A stretch of 64,000 bases of DNA, taken from assembly GCA_015680685.1 (NCBI GenBank), contig MNCI01005348.1:5950-69949 (forward strand), written 5' to 3'. Below, piece after piece: positions 24,448-36,963 of this stretch. The notes under the pieces are model-generated. The model was not told the origin of the DNA. It did no database searches and worked only from the letters and a program-made list of their open reading frames with translations. Position numbers and translations under genes: made by a program. Every line of letters begins with the position of its first letter. The first letter of the stretch is position 1. Source of the DNA: Gnetum montanum (Eukaryota; Streptophyta; Gnetopsida; Gnetales; Gnetaceae).

Positions 24448-25687
24448 TATTAACCTTTTGGTATGCCAAAACCTTAAGAAACATAGAGAAAAAGGATGCT
24501 TGTGTCTTTGTCGTGGTTGTAGGAAAAGAACTTAGATTTGGACAAAAGAATAGATCAAAGAAGAAGGACATCTACAAGGTCTCAAGGAAGCATGTGGGAG
24601 TTCAAAGTGCAAGGATAAGAAATGAAGACCTCAAAGCTCAAATCTAGTGATCAAAGGGAAGCCTTAGTATTGAAGAACTTATTGAAGAAAGATGTCTCCA
24701 AGAAACAACAGACATCTCTCAATAGTAGTAGACATATTGGCCAAAGAACAAAAGGACTAGTGAAGATTTCTTGAAGAAATAGTAGATGTCTACTATCAAG
24801 AAAAGACATCTCCTTGATGATGAAGACATCTTGGCTGAGTTGAAGATTTCTTAGAAGAAGATTTCTTCTAAAAATAGTAGATGTGTTCCTTGTGAGGAAG
24901 ATGTCTTCATGAAGACATCTCCTCAAAGATGTCTTCCTTGTGTAGAAGACGTCTCTCCTAAATGCAATTCTAATGTAAAAAGACATCTTAATCTTAAGGA
25001 CAACATTTCTAGTTATCATTAGATAGTCATTGCATGAATTTTGAGGTGATTTCAAAAGCATATAGGCTATAAGAAGACTTCATTCTCATGGGAAAATAAC
25101 AAGTGTTGAATGCAAAACAAGTGTTAACATCAAGAAATCATTGCACATATTATTCTATTGTATTTATGTGCCTCATTGTACTATATTTTGTATTGTTGTA
25201 AGAAATCTGATGTGTTGTACCTCAAGGTACAAGGACCAGCAAATTAGATACATCCTTGTAATTTTTGTTTCTCTTTTCTTACCCTACAGGGTTGATGAAC
25301 TTCTTGCAGGAAGGCATCATCCTTAAGCTTGTTGGATTCCTATGAGATTGAGTCTTGGTATAGCACCATAACTATTTGGAGTGAAGATCAAGTTCTAAAG
25401 GTTTTGGAATCCTAAAAACCACACTCTAAGCTTGTCAAGACCTTACAAGGTTGAGTGGATTCATGGCAATGAATTACTCTGAAGTAGAGCTTAGAGCTTG
25501 TATAGGGTATGGGATCCTTCAAATCATATTTTGAGAACAACAAAGGTTGGAAGTGTGCTAGCAAACTATGCTCTGACTGTGGAATACCCAAGTTGGGAAA
25601 CCATGTTAAATTTGGTGTGTGCTTTGGCTGATTAATTCTTAATTTGGAAAACTTATTCATGCCCCTTTCTAACTTCAAAAATCCTCA
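24448..25687 (+). repeat. Copia-A 3' LTR
   Basis: Begins TATTAACC (family form TGTTGATC), then TTTTGGTATGCCAAAA, a 6-bp stem with a TATG loop. AGATGTCT block at about 24685-24995. Ends in AATCCTCA at 25687, followed by the target bases GAAAG. Confidence 0.8.
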
Positions 25688-26330
25688 GAAAGTGATAGCT
25701 CATTGATAAGTAGCTCCACCAGTTTTAAGACTAAAGGACATTTTAGTGTAGCAAAATGTTTCCCAAGTAGTCATGAATGTGGTATAGTACTTGTGCTCTA
25801 GATTTTTCTATATTTGGTTGTAACTAGAAAACCCTTCCATAAAGGATAGAACAACATGGCCAACTATAGAGTCAATTAGCTTATCAATTTTACATAGAAA
25901 AAAGTCATCCTTAAGAGTGACCTTGTTAAGATTTCAAAAGTTAATGCATATGCAAATTCCATTGTTCTTTTTGGGAACTATAACCCTATTAGAAACCTAA
26001 TCAAAATAGTTGACAAGATGGATAAATCCAACATTGAAGAGTTTAGTAATCTTTTCTTTTATAGAAAGAACTATAGTAGAAAAAATTTTCCTAACCTTCT
26101 ACTTCATAGGTTTAGAATCTTCCTCCAAGATTATGTTGTGTTGAATGAGCTTTGGATCTAGACTAGGCATCTCACTATTTTCCCAAGTGAAAGTAATAGA
26201 ATTCTTTTGCAAGATAACTAGGTTGGACTCTTAAAGGCTTGAATAAGGAAGAGTACTAAGTTGAAGGATCTTTTGCTAACCTTTATAACTTAGTACTAGA
26301 ACATCAATCAATTGATCATTGGTCAAAAAA
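25688..26330 (-). pseudogene. Tat-2 reverse transcriptase, N-terminal half, and linker
   Basis: From about 26330 downward the - strand shows the linker FTWENSEMPSLDPKLIQH (family form FAWSYxDMPGLDPxxxxH). GFIHLVNYFD, VPKKNNGICICINF, LNKVTLKDDFFLCKIDKLI, LSFMEGFSSYNQI and YTKMSFSLKTGGATYQ follow. These are RT fingers and palm up to just before the active-site strand. The frame is cut at ITF by Copia-A and continues at 19962. Stops include TGA at the INFxxLN motif and TAG at NQI. Confidence 0.85.
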
Positions 26331-26645
26331 GATTCTCAATCTAGGAAAGAAAGACATGACTCAAGTAAAAGCTCATCCTTAGCAATATCTAAAGAGGATA
26401 TAAGAGAAGATAGATTTATGTTAAGTCAAGAAAAGAGGGATCTATACTTCTATATACCTGGGTTATAGTGTGACACAAGATTAGGGGTTGAAGTAGAAAC
26501 TCTAGATAGGTAGCCATGTTTAGGTAGGCTAGAACTAAGAGATCAAATTTACCATTTGAGAGAAAACATCAAAAGCTAAGCTAGAAGCATCAAAATCTAG
26601 AGGACATCAAAATTCCTACAACACATGTTATTTCTAGGGTATAAA

Positions 26646-29600
26646 ATGATGGCAAGAAGGAAAAATTAGACACAAAATCTTTCATTTGCACCGAATGCAT
26701 CTAGGAATCAATACAAAAGAGATGAAAGTGATAGCTAAGAAAACATTTCAAGAATAGCATGGCAAGGGGTAGTAGTAGTAGGTAGGGAACCAAGGGTGGA
26801 TCCACCAATAGCCAAGAATTGCCTTACCCCTACTCATTTCCTTCTTGATTCCAGAAGTAAGTTACCTAAAATTTAGTTAGAAATTTTTGCATGCTTACTA
26901 TTACTCTAGCTTTGTCTTCATGGCTGTATTGGAATCTTGAAATTTTTAAGAGATTTTATCATGTAGATACAATGTTAGGCCAAGATCTAGTTGCATTTAG
27001 TAGTGTAGAGTAATTTTTAAGTTGAAATTTAAAGCTTTAGTTCAATTTTATTATGGGGATTAAGAACCCTATTGCACATTTAAGTTTTAATGGTTTTGGT
27101 AAATTTTTAAATTTGCATCTAGAAATTAATTGCATGCTTTGATTTTATAGTTCATCTTTCCAATGTACTAAAAAAACTTCAAAATCTAGGTTCTCTAGCA
27201 AATTTTATAATGAAATTAAGTAACATTTGTTGATTTTATGTAGCCACTATAGTGCATCAAGTAGTGGCATAGCTAGGATAATAAATTTTACAATTTCATA
27301 TTATTCTTAGTTGAATCTTGCAAATGCATTAAGTAGTAATAGTGGAAGTGTAGTAAAATCATCATTTTAATGAGTAGATTTATACTTGTTCTTGCAAAAT
27401 CTTGAGAAAATGTAATTTTGGAGTTATTTACATGAAGAACATTATGCAAGTAGAACTCGATGCAAGGTTTTGACATAAGAGCACTTTTGCAAAATGCTAA
27501 ATACTATAGTTATATCACATGTCATAAGTACTTTTTGACATGAAACATCAAGAACTTGATGTTAGGACATGATGTTTTGCAAAATGTCATGTAGGAAAAA
27601 GAAATAATGTTGTACATCAAAGAAAATAACATGAGATGTTAAAGTTATAGAAGTTTTTGTCAAAAATCTATTTTGATTTTGATGTCCTACATTAAATTAC
27701 ATTAACGTGGAATGTCATAACTATAGTACATGAGAAAGATTGTAACATTGATGGTTTTGGTAGATACTTAAGAACAAATAATTTCCTGCATCAAAGTTGC
27801 ATTTTAATGTAAGACATCAAAGTAATGAGCTAGCATACAATGTATGTAGAAGACTCATAATGATCTTAACATGAAGCTAATATGATGGTTTTATGTGAGA
27901 TTATGTTTTTGATGCCAAAACTATTTGTTTTGTCTTTTTTTAACTAATGCAATAGCACATAGGCTCCTTGTAATTGAACCTATGTGCTTCTTTCTCATGG
28001 ATGAAAGAAACATCCTAGAGAACAAAATAAGAAAATCAAGTGCAATCTGAAGAAAATCCTTATTTAATGATAACACACTGATCCCATCTAAACTATGGAC
28101 TAGAAAGGGACTTGCAATGTTTTTGAAATTCTACATGACTCAATTCCATGTAGTGATTAAGACCAGGCTAGCAAAAGAGGTGATTCTATGGACCTTGGGA
28201 ATAATCCTTTCCAAATTCTCTATAGAGCTCACTGAGATCACCTTTGAGCTATATTCAAACATCAAGGAGCTATCCAAGGATACCATGGTATATAGGAAAT
28301 GCTTGGATAAGCTATAAAAGAGAAGGAAGTATTAGTAGTTTAATGGTAATAACACATTGCTATTGGAAACCCATATTTCTAGGGAAATATCTAAGGCACT
28401 AGGCTCTTAAATTTTGTTAAGAGGTGAGTTAGTGATTCAAGTGTTAATGGAAGTTAGCCTTTTTTTTCCTAAAAGAAACTAAATCTAGAAGTTTATTTTA
28501 TGTAGATTTAATGATCCAATGTAAAAGTCCTAATAATTTAGTATTCTTGCAAAACCTATTGCAAGATCATTTCCAACATCAAAATTAGAGACCTTAGGTG
28601 ATGTCCCATTTCGATTAGTAGGCTGAGAATGCAAAAGTTTTGAAATAAATACAATAACCAAGGGTGGCTTCATCCACTATGGAATGAAGTCAACAAAGAC
28701 AATGTAGAATGATCAAAGGCATCAAGGATCATCCTAAGGATAAAGGATAGATAGAATTTAATTTTTTATGTTTTTTCTCATTATTTTTCTGAGAAGTTGA
28801 ACAAAGGATGAAGTTAGGTAATGATGGTTTATGCTTACTTGTAGTTCACACAAGCATAGATGATGCTAAGTATATTAACATCATGAGAGTAGTTGAAGAG
28901 TTTGAGGTAAGATTGAATAGCAATGTGTAAAGTATCCAAAAGTGACTCTTTAAGGAAGAGGTTGTAAGATATTTTTGGAAGCTTGATAGGATGGGAATTT
29001 TTTATTGTTTAGGTTTAAAGCATCCCTACCCTAGCATAGTAAAATATGCAATTTTAATAAAATGCTATTTAGCAATGAAGGAAATTTTTGTTGTGCTTAT
29101 AGACTAGAAAAAATTGATCATCGCTTAGGATCCTACACACTGAGGTATTGTTTGGGATTCCTAGATAGAGAAATAAAAATTGATAGTTCAAAGTTGAATT
29201 CAACTAAACAAGTAATTGTAGAGAACTAAGTAGGATTAAAGAAGAGGGATTCCATTAACATCCACAAAGGAAAAAATGAACACTTGAAGAAGTTGTTCCC
29301 TTTGTTCATGAAAAGACTCTTCTATAATAAGACTAGACAAAAGTTGTACCTAGCCCCTAGGCATTTATATAGGCTATATGAGGCAATGATCCAAGGAAGT
29401 ACAGCTAACTAGACACTAGTAGTGTATTAGGAGGTAGTAGAAGAGATGAAGAAGCTTCCTTCAAAGAAGAAAGAAAGGAAAGAAGAAGATGATAAACAAT
29501 AGGTTCAAATTTTTCTTTTACTATAGACTATTAAAGGTAGTGGTAACATTATTTATCCATGGTAGAGAAAAGTAAGCTGATGTTACTTTTGAGGTAGTCT

Positions 29601-31401
29601 TAGGTCCCACTACACCAACACTTATAGAGTCTGATGTTAGCCTATAGTATAAAAGGTATTGGTTATTTTACATCATCATCAAAGGCTAGAGAAGAGGTTG
29701 GGTCTTAAATGTCTATAACCATTGAGGAGCTTTGAAAACAAGTAAGTGAAGATATAGAAGTATGAAAGGAGGGGATGTTGGAGAGCATTTCCAGAACTAT
29801 GGAAAAATGATGAATGTCAAGAAAGAGGAAATCTTTTTCTGAGGAGGAAATTTTCTCCAAGACTCTAATAGTCAAAAGACTCCTATGAGAAACTAGAGTT
29901 TGGGAAAAGTAAATATTTTAGGATTTTTTATGTAATTTTAATGCTAAGTGTCTTTGATGCTATGTAGTTTTTAGTTTTAAAATTTCCAAAAAATGACTTG
30001 ACACTAACACTTAGCTATTTTTGACTTCATAAATTGCTTGAGATAGAAGCGCATTAGGACATGAGGAAAATAGGTTACACTCTAGCCTTTATTTGATTCT
30101 TGAAGAGCAAAAGAAAGGTATGACTGAAGAAGATAAGGATTTTTTACATGACTTATTTTCATCTAGGGAAAATGTAGAGGATGGAGAAAGTGTATCTTTT
30201 TCTAATCTATTTGATTTAAACCTGGATGAAATAGATCAAGAAAAAAAAGGGAATGGGAACAAAGGAAGAGATGAACTATCAGAGTTTAAGCTCCCTCCTC
30301 CACACCAACAATCACTACACCAAGTAGCAAACTAATTTTGAATGATGTAGAGATTTACAGAGGGATTACGAAAGTGAAGAGTTTAATGCTTTTTTATGTC
30401 ATGTAGTAAGTATGAATAAGATTACATGAAACGTTTACACATTGAATATTTCAATGTCAAATAAAATTAACCATTTTTTTCTATTCACTAGAGATAAAAA
30501 GAAAGATATTGTCTTCTGTGAAATACAAGAAGATGATGCTGGAATGCTTCGTAAAAGATACGGAGGCAACGTTGAAGTTATTATCTCCTGAAGAAGGTAA
30601 GTGAACATTGTTACTACAAAATAAAATTCATAGTTAAAGACAAAGAATTTAATGTTCTCTTGTTTTAAGCTATTGAAATAAAGATTAACTTAGATATGAA
30701 TTAGGTTACTTTTCATGATTCCATAATGAAACTCAACATAGAAGTAGAGAACTTTGTTGCAAAGATAATAAGTGCTACTCTAAACCATGTCAAGTATACA
30801 AAAGTGTTTATGATTTAACATGCTAACATCAATGTCATACTCCTAGATTCATTAGAGTAAGGATGAAAATGGAAGAAGGAGTACAAAAGACAAATATAGA
30901 TGCTATCAAACCAAGTGAAGCTATTAGAAGCAAAGATACAAGGTAATAACATGGTCAAACATAACCCTCCTCATCTTGCATATTGGATGAAAATAAATAA
31001 AGCTATAGAATTTAAAAGACCATTGATGGAGAGAAAGTAGTCAATGTTGGTAATGACATGCTCAATGACTAGTCTAAGAAATTTGATAGTAGCATGGGAG
31101 AGCTAGGGAAGNATCAAAGATTCTAAGCTCAACATTCAATAGACTAGATACAGCCAATGAAAGTTTAGAGGAGATAGAATAATGGATCTTAAAGATTTAT
31201 AAAGAGACTCAGGGTAAGCATAAAGACTTTAAGTAATCATTTTATTTTATTATAGTTGAAAGATAAAATAAAATAAAACTAACCTATTTGTCTCAATTTT
31301 TTGGTGCAAACCTTGGAGAGAGTAGCCAAAGACTAGCAAAGAAGCCAACTCCAATGCAAGTTGATGAGGAGAAAGAGAGGGAAGCTGTTGAGGAAGAATG
31401 A
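26646..31401 (+). pseudogene. Antisense multi-exon gene of Tat-2 (HAD/FCP1-like start, coiled-coil end)
   Basis: Runs opposite to gag-pol, between protease and RT. Proposed exons: 26646-26859 (starts MMARRKN, ends at a GAA|GTAAGT donor); 27956-28423 with FLKFYMTQFHVVIKTRLAKE and NNTLLLETHISREI; 28506 to about 28740; about 28790 to 30340 (KLDRMGIFYCLGLKHPYP, later a Lys/Glu-rich and acidic tail); 30492-30596; 30670-31213 (coiled coil KWKKEYKRQI then LSNQVKLLEAKI); about 31320-31401 (ends EKEREAVEEE, TGA). Introns 28424-28505 (82 bp) and 30597-30669 (73 bp) have GT...AG ends. The second exon resembles an FCP1/NIF-type HAD phosphatase, but the DxDx[TV] motif is gone (IEPMCF) and the later DD is replaced (LLETH). 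Many stops make this copy dead. It is homologous to 50995-55340. Confidence 0.65.
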
Positions 31402-31925
31402 GACTACTAAGCATTGTTTCTATATTATTTCATTTTTTTCTATGCCATTTGTATCTGGCATAAATATTTATGAAACATCAAGTGTGTTTGATGTTGAAAT
31501 AATAAATCACATCAAAATTTATGACATGCATGAGTTGTACAAAGTTTAAAGGAATAAAAGATTGATATTTCATGTTAATTTTTACTTAACCATATTTTTA
31601 CCTATTGACAACTAAAGTTGATGTGTCATGTCAAAGTTAACAACTACTTATTATCCTAACATTACCTGCTAAAAATAAGGGATTAAAAGAAAAGCCAAAT
31701 TAAAAAGATAACATTACTTTTATTCACTAACCATGATTACTTGATGATACCAAGTTGTGGAAAAGTAATTAAAGAGAAAATCCTAATAGGTGCTTGTAGA
31801 TGCCTACCACTTAGTAAGCAAAAAAGTAGTAAACAAGAAATGTGGAGAAGGTTTCTACATCCAAGGTTTTCATGTTCACAATGAATCTTTGAGCTGTTGA
31901 ATAGCAAGGATAATAAGGATTCTTC
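31402..31925. other. 3' flank of the Tat-2 antisense gene up to Copia-B
   Basis: No gene. AT-rich sequence downstream of the antisense TGA. In Tat-3 the matching interval between antisense stop and protease is about 0.45 kb, similar to this stretch plus 41132-41150. Confidence 0.5.
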
Positions 31926-33014
31926 TATTAACCTTTTTGTATGTTAAAACCTTAAGGAAAATAAAGAACATAGAGTTTTTTTTGTGGATGATGTGTATAG
32001 GGCATGAAAAATAACTTCACATGAGAAATATGGACTCAAGGAAAATGAGATCTACAATGAGATGCCAAAGTGAAGACTATATGAGCCAAGATAAAAGCAT
32101 GAACAAGCATGGATTGAAAAGGAATCATTTTCATATCATGAAGATTCTCCAAGGATTAGGAAGAAGATAAATCAATGAGAGGAAGCCTAAAAAACCAAAA
32201 TCAAAGAGTTAAGGAGGTGTCTCCTAGAAATAGTAGGCATTTCTATTCTAGAGAAGATTTCACCCCAGAGACATCCCATTCTCTAGTAAGAAATATCTTT
32301 GAAATTGAAATCAATCTCAAGTAGACATCCCAACTTTGAAGGAGACATTTACAATAGTTGTTGGATAGCTGTTGCACAAATTCCAAGGAGTTTTCAAAAA
32401 CTTCGAGGCTATAAGAAGATAACAAATTCTTGGAAATTGATCAAGCACTATTCACATCAAAGGAATCATTTTCATATCTATGCTATTGTATTCTTATTCT
32501 TCATTATAACATCATTTGCTTGGTTGTATGTTGAATTGAGCTTCAATGACAGTGACTTGTAATTTTAGTTACATTCTTTTCTTATGTCTTTTTATTTTTC
32601 TTGTTACCATACGAGGTTAATCTACTTCTTGCAAGAAAGAATCCACATTGAGCTTATTGGGACCTTGCGAGGTTGAGAGGTTTTGTAGCATCAAAACAAT
32701 CCAAAGTAAAGCTTAATTTTGTAAAGGTTGTGGAATCCTTGAAACCACATTCTGAGCTTGTTGGAACCTTATTAGCTTGTGTGGTTTCATAGTGACAAAA
32801 CACTTTGGTGTAGAGCCTATAGCTTATACAAGGTGTAGTATCCTTTAAATGACATTTGATTGAGAAATAAAGTCTGAAGGTATGCATGGATTCTACCCTC
32901 CAAGTGTGGAAGTACTGAAGTTGGGGATTCAAGTAAAATTTTGTGTTTTTTATGTGATAGGTACAATTTCAATTGGGAACTTATTCATCCCCCCTTCTAA
33001 GTTCTCAATCCTCA
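31926..33014 (+). repeat. Copia-B 5' LTR
   Basis: Starts TATTAACC, then TTTTTGTATGTTAAAACC, the decayed form of the terminal hairpin. Has the AGACATCT block at about 32210-32350 and ends AATCCTCA. Followed at once by a primer site. Confidence 0.8.
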
Positions 33015-33016
33015 AG

Positions 33017-33027
33017 TGGTATTAGAG
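33017..33027 (+). promoter_or_regulatory. Copia-B primer binding site (initiator tRNA-Met)
   Basis: TGGTATTAGAG, two bases after the LTR. One change from TGGTATCAGAG, the complement of the plant initiator Met tRNA 3' end. Confidence 0.75.
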
Positions 33028-33069
33028 TGTAGTACTCTTACATTTGGCTTCAACTTTCAAGAGTAAACT

Positions 33070-33150
33070 ATGGAAGGAACATCCTATACAAAGCCACCAA
33101 TGTTTGACGAGTTCAATTTTACTTATTGTAAGGCCAAGTAGTAAAGATAG
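33070..33150 (+). pseudogene. Copia-B gag, 5' piece
   Basis: ATGGAAGGAACATC opens a frame matching the first residues of Copia-A Gag (MFDEFNFTY against MFDGFNFAF). Stops appear just before the junction with element C at 33151. The frame resumes at 36964 with SFFESMEYEVWESIIEG, equivalent to SESMEFEVWESILEG in Copia-A. Confidence 0.8.
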
Positions 33151-34176
33151 TGCAAGGGTTGCACCTCAATATGCCCCAATAGGATATAATCAACAACTTC
33201 TAAGCAAATATAGCTTAGAAAATAAGAATAACACAATAATATGGAGAAAATTTCCCTTATATTAAGATAATTCTAAAAATACATAGAAAATACATCAAAG
33301 ATAAGGAGCCAAGCTTAACTTACAACTCTCCCAATGATCTTAGAGGCCAGACTTGTCCTCTCTTAATCCTTAATTACTCACAATGGAGCCCAAGCTTAAG
33401 ACAAGATACTTATAAGAGATTTTCTTAATCTCTCTCAAGTACTCTTCCTTACCTCTCATTCAACTTCCTTACACAAGCTCTCTTCTTGCACAAGCTCTTC
33501 TACCTTTCACAAGCTCTCTTCCCTCAAGATCTTTCTCTCTTACCCTCTATTGGGATGTTTGGCCTTCAATGTTTGCACTTTGGAACTTGACACTTCAACA
33601 CTTGCAATGGTGAATTACCTCAATATTTATAATCACTTGGAAGGTAAAACCCCTAAAAACCTTTCCTCAACTCAACTTGAGGTTTTTTAGATGTTTTCCA
33701 AGTCTTCTCTCCTTCTCCTTAGTTGTTTCCATCTTTCTTTCACTATTTCCATCTTTCTTTGGCTTTCTTTTGAATTGAAACAATGTTTTTAAAAGTTTCC
33801 CCATGCATCTAGGTCATCTTTGACTTCATGTAGATGTCTTTTTTGGAAGTCCTACTCTCGAGAGAGACATATATAGTTTTTGATAGATGTCTCCTTTAGA
33901 CTTGGGATGTCTTCACTTCAAGGGAGATGTCTATCTTTTTGGGAATATGTCTCTTCTAAAGTTGCTAAAAGTAAAAATGCCCCTTTCCATGTTGGGAGCC
34001 TCTGAATGCCTTCCAAAAAGTCCCCATATATCCTAGAACCTCATAAACCCATCAAATTAAGCCAAAAACACCTCCAAACATGTCAAAACATCCAAGAATC
34101 ATCCTCAACAAATTTTTCATAAGAAGATACGTAGTGCATAGGGTAGAGCAAGGGAATTGCAAGGGGTATCCCTACA
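33151..34176 (-). repeat. Element C 3' LTR
   Basis: Direct repeat of 35951-36963, aligned end to end by eye. Contains a block of GATGTCT-type motifs at about 33835-33960 although this LTR family is unrelated to Copia-A/B. Confidence 0.85.
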
Positions 34177-34194
34177 CTAGCTCTCCCAACCTTA
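34177..34194 (-). promoter_or_regulatory. Element C polypurine tract
   Basis: The - strand reads AAGGTTGGGAGAGCTAG directly before TGTAGG, the LTR start. Moderately purine-rich. Confidence 0.5.
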
Positions 34195-34484
34195 AAAATG
34201 TCATTCTTCATGGCCTTTCATAAGCTAGAAGGCACCATGCCCCCATGACTCAAGGCCATCACAATAATCATGACTCAATTCATTATAAACATTACAAGGA
34301 ATATCATTTGAGGTTTTCGTTTTGAGCTTTCCTTGACCATGGAGGATTCTCTTGATACCCCACAATGCTTCCTTTATCTAATCATCTTCTTGGAATGCTT
34401 TCCTTGCATCCCCATGATGACTCAAAATTTCATAAAATAAGAATAAGAATAAGAATTAGGCTTTCCTAATCCAACATCCTTTCT

Positions 34485-35841
34485 TTACTTCTTGTTCCTC
34501 TCCTTTACCTTTTTCTTCTTGGTATTTCGAAGAATACCACTTAGCTTCCTTTCATCACCATCATGTCGATTACCTTTATGCTGCACTTCCATTTTATAGC
34601 CAAGATAATCAAATCCATCATCATACTTTACAAATTCTTGAAAATCAATAGTAAACATCTCAAAATTCTCAAAAATCATATCATTATCAATGTCCTCACT
34701 CACAACAATAATGACCTTATCATAATGACTATTCCAATAGCCATCATCATCAAATAATTTACCATTATTAGTCTTCCTCTTATTAACAATGGCATCAAAA
34801 GTCATAATATGGCTCTAAATCTCATCACAATAACCACAATGATCATGATGATCATCATTACCATTGAACAAACCACTACCAAGCTATAGTGAAAAAATAG
34901 CATCCATCACACTAGCTTGAACATGAGAGACATTACTACCATCAATAAGGTAAAGCTCATCCTTAATTACCCCTTATGGCTTCTCCTGTTCATCTTTGGT
35001 TCAACTTGATCTTCAACATGTCAATGTCCAATATCATCAAATCTTGAAGGTTCAAGATTCCAAAAAGAAGTTCCTAACTCCAATAGCTACTCCTCTTTAA
35101 AGGAATGATCAACAAGCTCTTCATCCCACTTTAAAGGTACCAACTCAAAAGGTAAACTCTCCTGCCTAGTTTTAACATTAGATTCATCAAAAACATCATT
35201 AAAGAAATCATTCTTTCACATACCTTGGCTAAAAGACTCACCTCTCTTCCATGAGATAGTCTCAACTTGACTTAAATTCTTCTTTCCCTTGCCAAAAGGT
35301 ATAGAAAAATTGTAAAAAAAATAATAATCATGCCTTCTACTATTGCCCTTAATCCTTGCCACTCTTTTGGCTTTGATCCTTCACCTCCCATGACTCATGA
35401 GGTAGGAACTCTTCTTGATTCATATCATACACCATCTTGGACTTTGAAGATATGTTGGTCCATTTAATGAAGCTCTTGGTTTTCTCCCTTGAAACCCTTA
35501 AGTATTGAGCACTCCTTTTCTCAATAAGAGATAGTTGAGAACTTCTTCTCATTTATTTCTACTTTATTAGACCCATTATCTTTCCTTCTTTCTTGATGGC
35601 AAGAAGATATTCTATCAATTCTTCTCAAAATATTTTCCATGTTAGTCTTGAATTTCTCCATATCCCTTTCTGAAGTTTCTGCAAAATATTGGTACTTTTG
35701 GACTTTTACTTTGGGAAGAACTTCTTCCATTTCAACCACAAAATCTTTAAAAGAGTCCTTAAACTCTTGAAGCTCTTGTTTAAGCTCTTGATATGTCTTC
35801 TTGTTTAGAGCCATACCTAAAGCAATAAGAATGATTTCCAA
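34485..35841 (-). pseudogene. Element C Gag-like coding remnant
   Basis: Two larger - strand frames exist. 35841-35521 encodes a long amphipathic helix region (MALNKKTYQELKQELQEF, later RDMEKFKTNMENILRRI), a coiled coil typical of plant gypsy Gag N-termini. It runs on in another frame (35552-35349, ending SWEVKDQSQKSGKD). 34805-34485 encodes an acidic segment (DIDNDMIFENFEMFTIDFQE) ending in a Lys-rich tail. Between them are readable pieces such as SLPFELVPLKWDEELVDHSF. No CCHC knuckle, protease or RT motif was found. I infer a degraded gag of a non-autonomous element. Confidence 0.5.
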
Positions 35842-35933
35842 AATTCAATACACAAATATCCATAACAATGTTCTTTTCATTTAAATAAAATACCAAACTT
35901 CAACATAGAAGTGTGGAAACCTCTAAACCTTTA

Positions 35934-35944
35934 CTCTGATACCA
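35934..35944 (-). promoter_or_regulatory. Element C primer binding site (initiator tRNA-Met)
   Basis: The - strand reads TTGGTATCAGAG a few bases inside the right LTR, the canonical initiator Met tRNA complement. It fixes the element orientation as -. Confidence 0.9.
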
Positions 35945-35950
35945 ATCTAA

Positions 35951-36963
35951 TGCAAGGATTGCACCTCAATATACCCCAATAGTAGCCAATCCACAACTTC
36001 CAAGTAGATCTAGCTTAGGGAATAAGAATAACACAATAAAATGGAAAATATCTTCCTTATATTAAGATAATTCTTAAAATACATAGAAAATACATTAAAT
36101 ATGAGGAGCCAAGCTCAACACACAACTCTTCCAAGGATCTTAGAGGCCACACTTGTCTTATCTTAATCCTTAATTACGCACTATGGAGCCCAAGCTTAAA
36201 ACAAGACACTTATAAGAGATTCTCCTAATCTCTCTCAACTGTTGTTCCTTGCCTATTAGTCAACTTCCTTATAAAAGCTCTCATTCCTTAATAGCTATCT
36301 CTCCTACCATCTATTGGGATGTTTGGCCTTCAGAATTTGTACTTTGACACTTGGCACTATAGCACTTGGCATTGTGGCACTTACCACTTTAGCCCTTACA
36401 ATAATGAATTACATCAATATTTATAAGCACCCAAAAGGTAAAAACCCTAAAAGCCTTTCCTCAACTCAACTTAAGGTTCTTTAGATATTTCCCAAGTCTT
36501 CTCACCTTCACCGAGGCTATTTCCATCTTACTTTGGCTATTTTCCAAATTGGAATGGCATTTTTAAAAGTTTCCCCATGCGTTTAGCTTGTCTCTAACAT
36601 CATGTAGATGTCTCATGTGGAAGCCATACTCTTAGGAGAAATGTCTACTATTTTTACTAGACATCTCCTTTGGACTTGGGAAATCTCCACTTTAGGGGAT
36701 ATGTCTTTAGGGAGACATCTATCCTTTTGGGAAGATGTCTCTTCTGAAGCTGCCAAAAATAAAAATGCTCTTTTTGATGCTAAGAGCCTCTAAATGCCTC
36801 CCAACATGTCCCCATAAACCTTGATACCTTCTAAACTCATTAAAGTGATTCAGAAACACATCCAAATATCCCAAAATATCCAAAAATCATCCTCAACAAA
36901 TTCATCATAAAAGACACGTAGTATGTAGGTTAGAGCAAGGGAATCAAAAGAGGTGTTCCTACA
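35951..36963 (-). repeat. Element C 5' LTR
   Basis: Partner of 33151-34176. Holds the motif block GATGTCT/AGACATCT at about 36600-36745. Confidence 0.85.

Larger units (their letters stand above)
19968..25687 (+). mobile_element. Copia-A: gag-only (TR-GAG-like) LTR element inside Tat-2 RT
   Basis: LTRs at 19968-21189 and 24448-25687 enclose a Copia-type gag (21242 to about 22760) and about 1.6 kb without recognisable coding. There is no protease, integrase or RT. That makes it non-autonomous, of the terminal-repeat-plus-gag kind. Target duplication: GAAAT against GAAAG. The left LTR lacks about 20 bases of its normal start, including the terminal hairpin present in the right LTR. Confidence 0.85.
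33151..36963 (-). mobile_element. Element C: short non-autonomous LTR element inside Copia-B gag
   Basis: LTRs at 33151-34176 and 35951-36963 (TG...CA ends: TGTAGG...CTTGCA on the - strand). A primer site abuts the right LTR and a polypurine tract abuts the left one, so orientation is -. The internal 1.8 kb encodes only Gag-like charged/coiled-coil frames and no pol. No clean target duplication is visible. The interruption of Copia-B gag at exactly matching codons proves it is an insertion. Confidence 0.85.

Noticed and set aside
35934-35944. tRNA-Met gene fragment
   Set aside because: Only the primer-binding complement is present, placed exactly beside an LTR.
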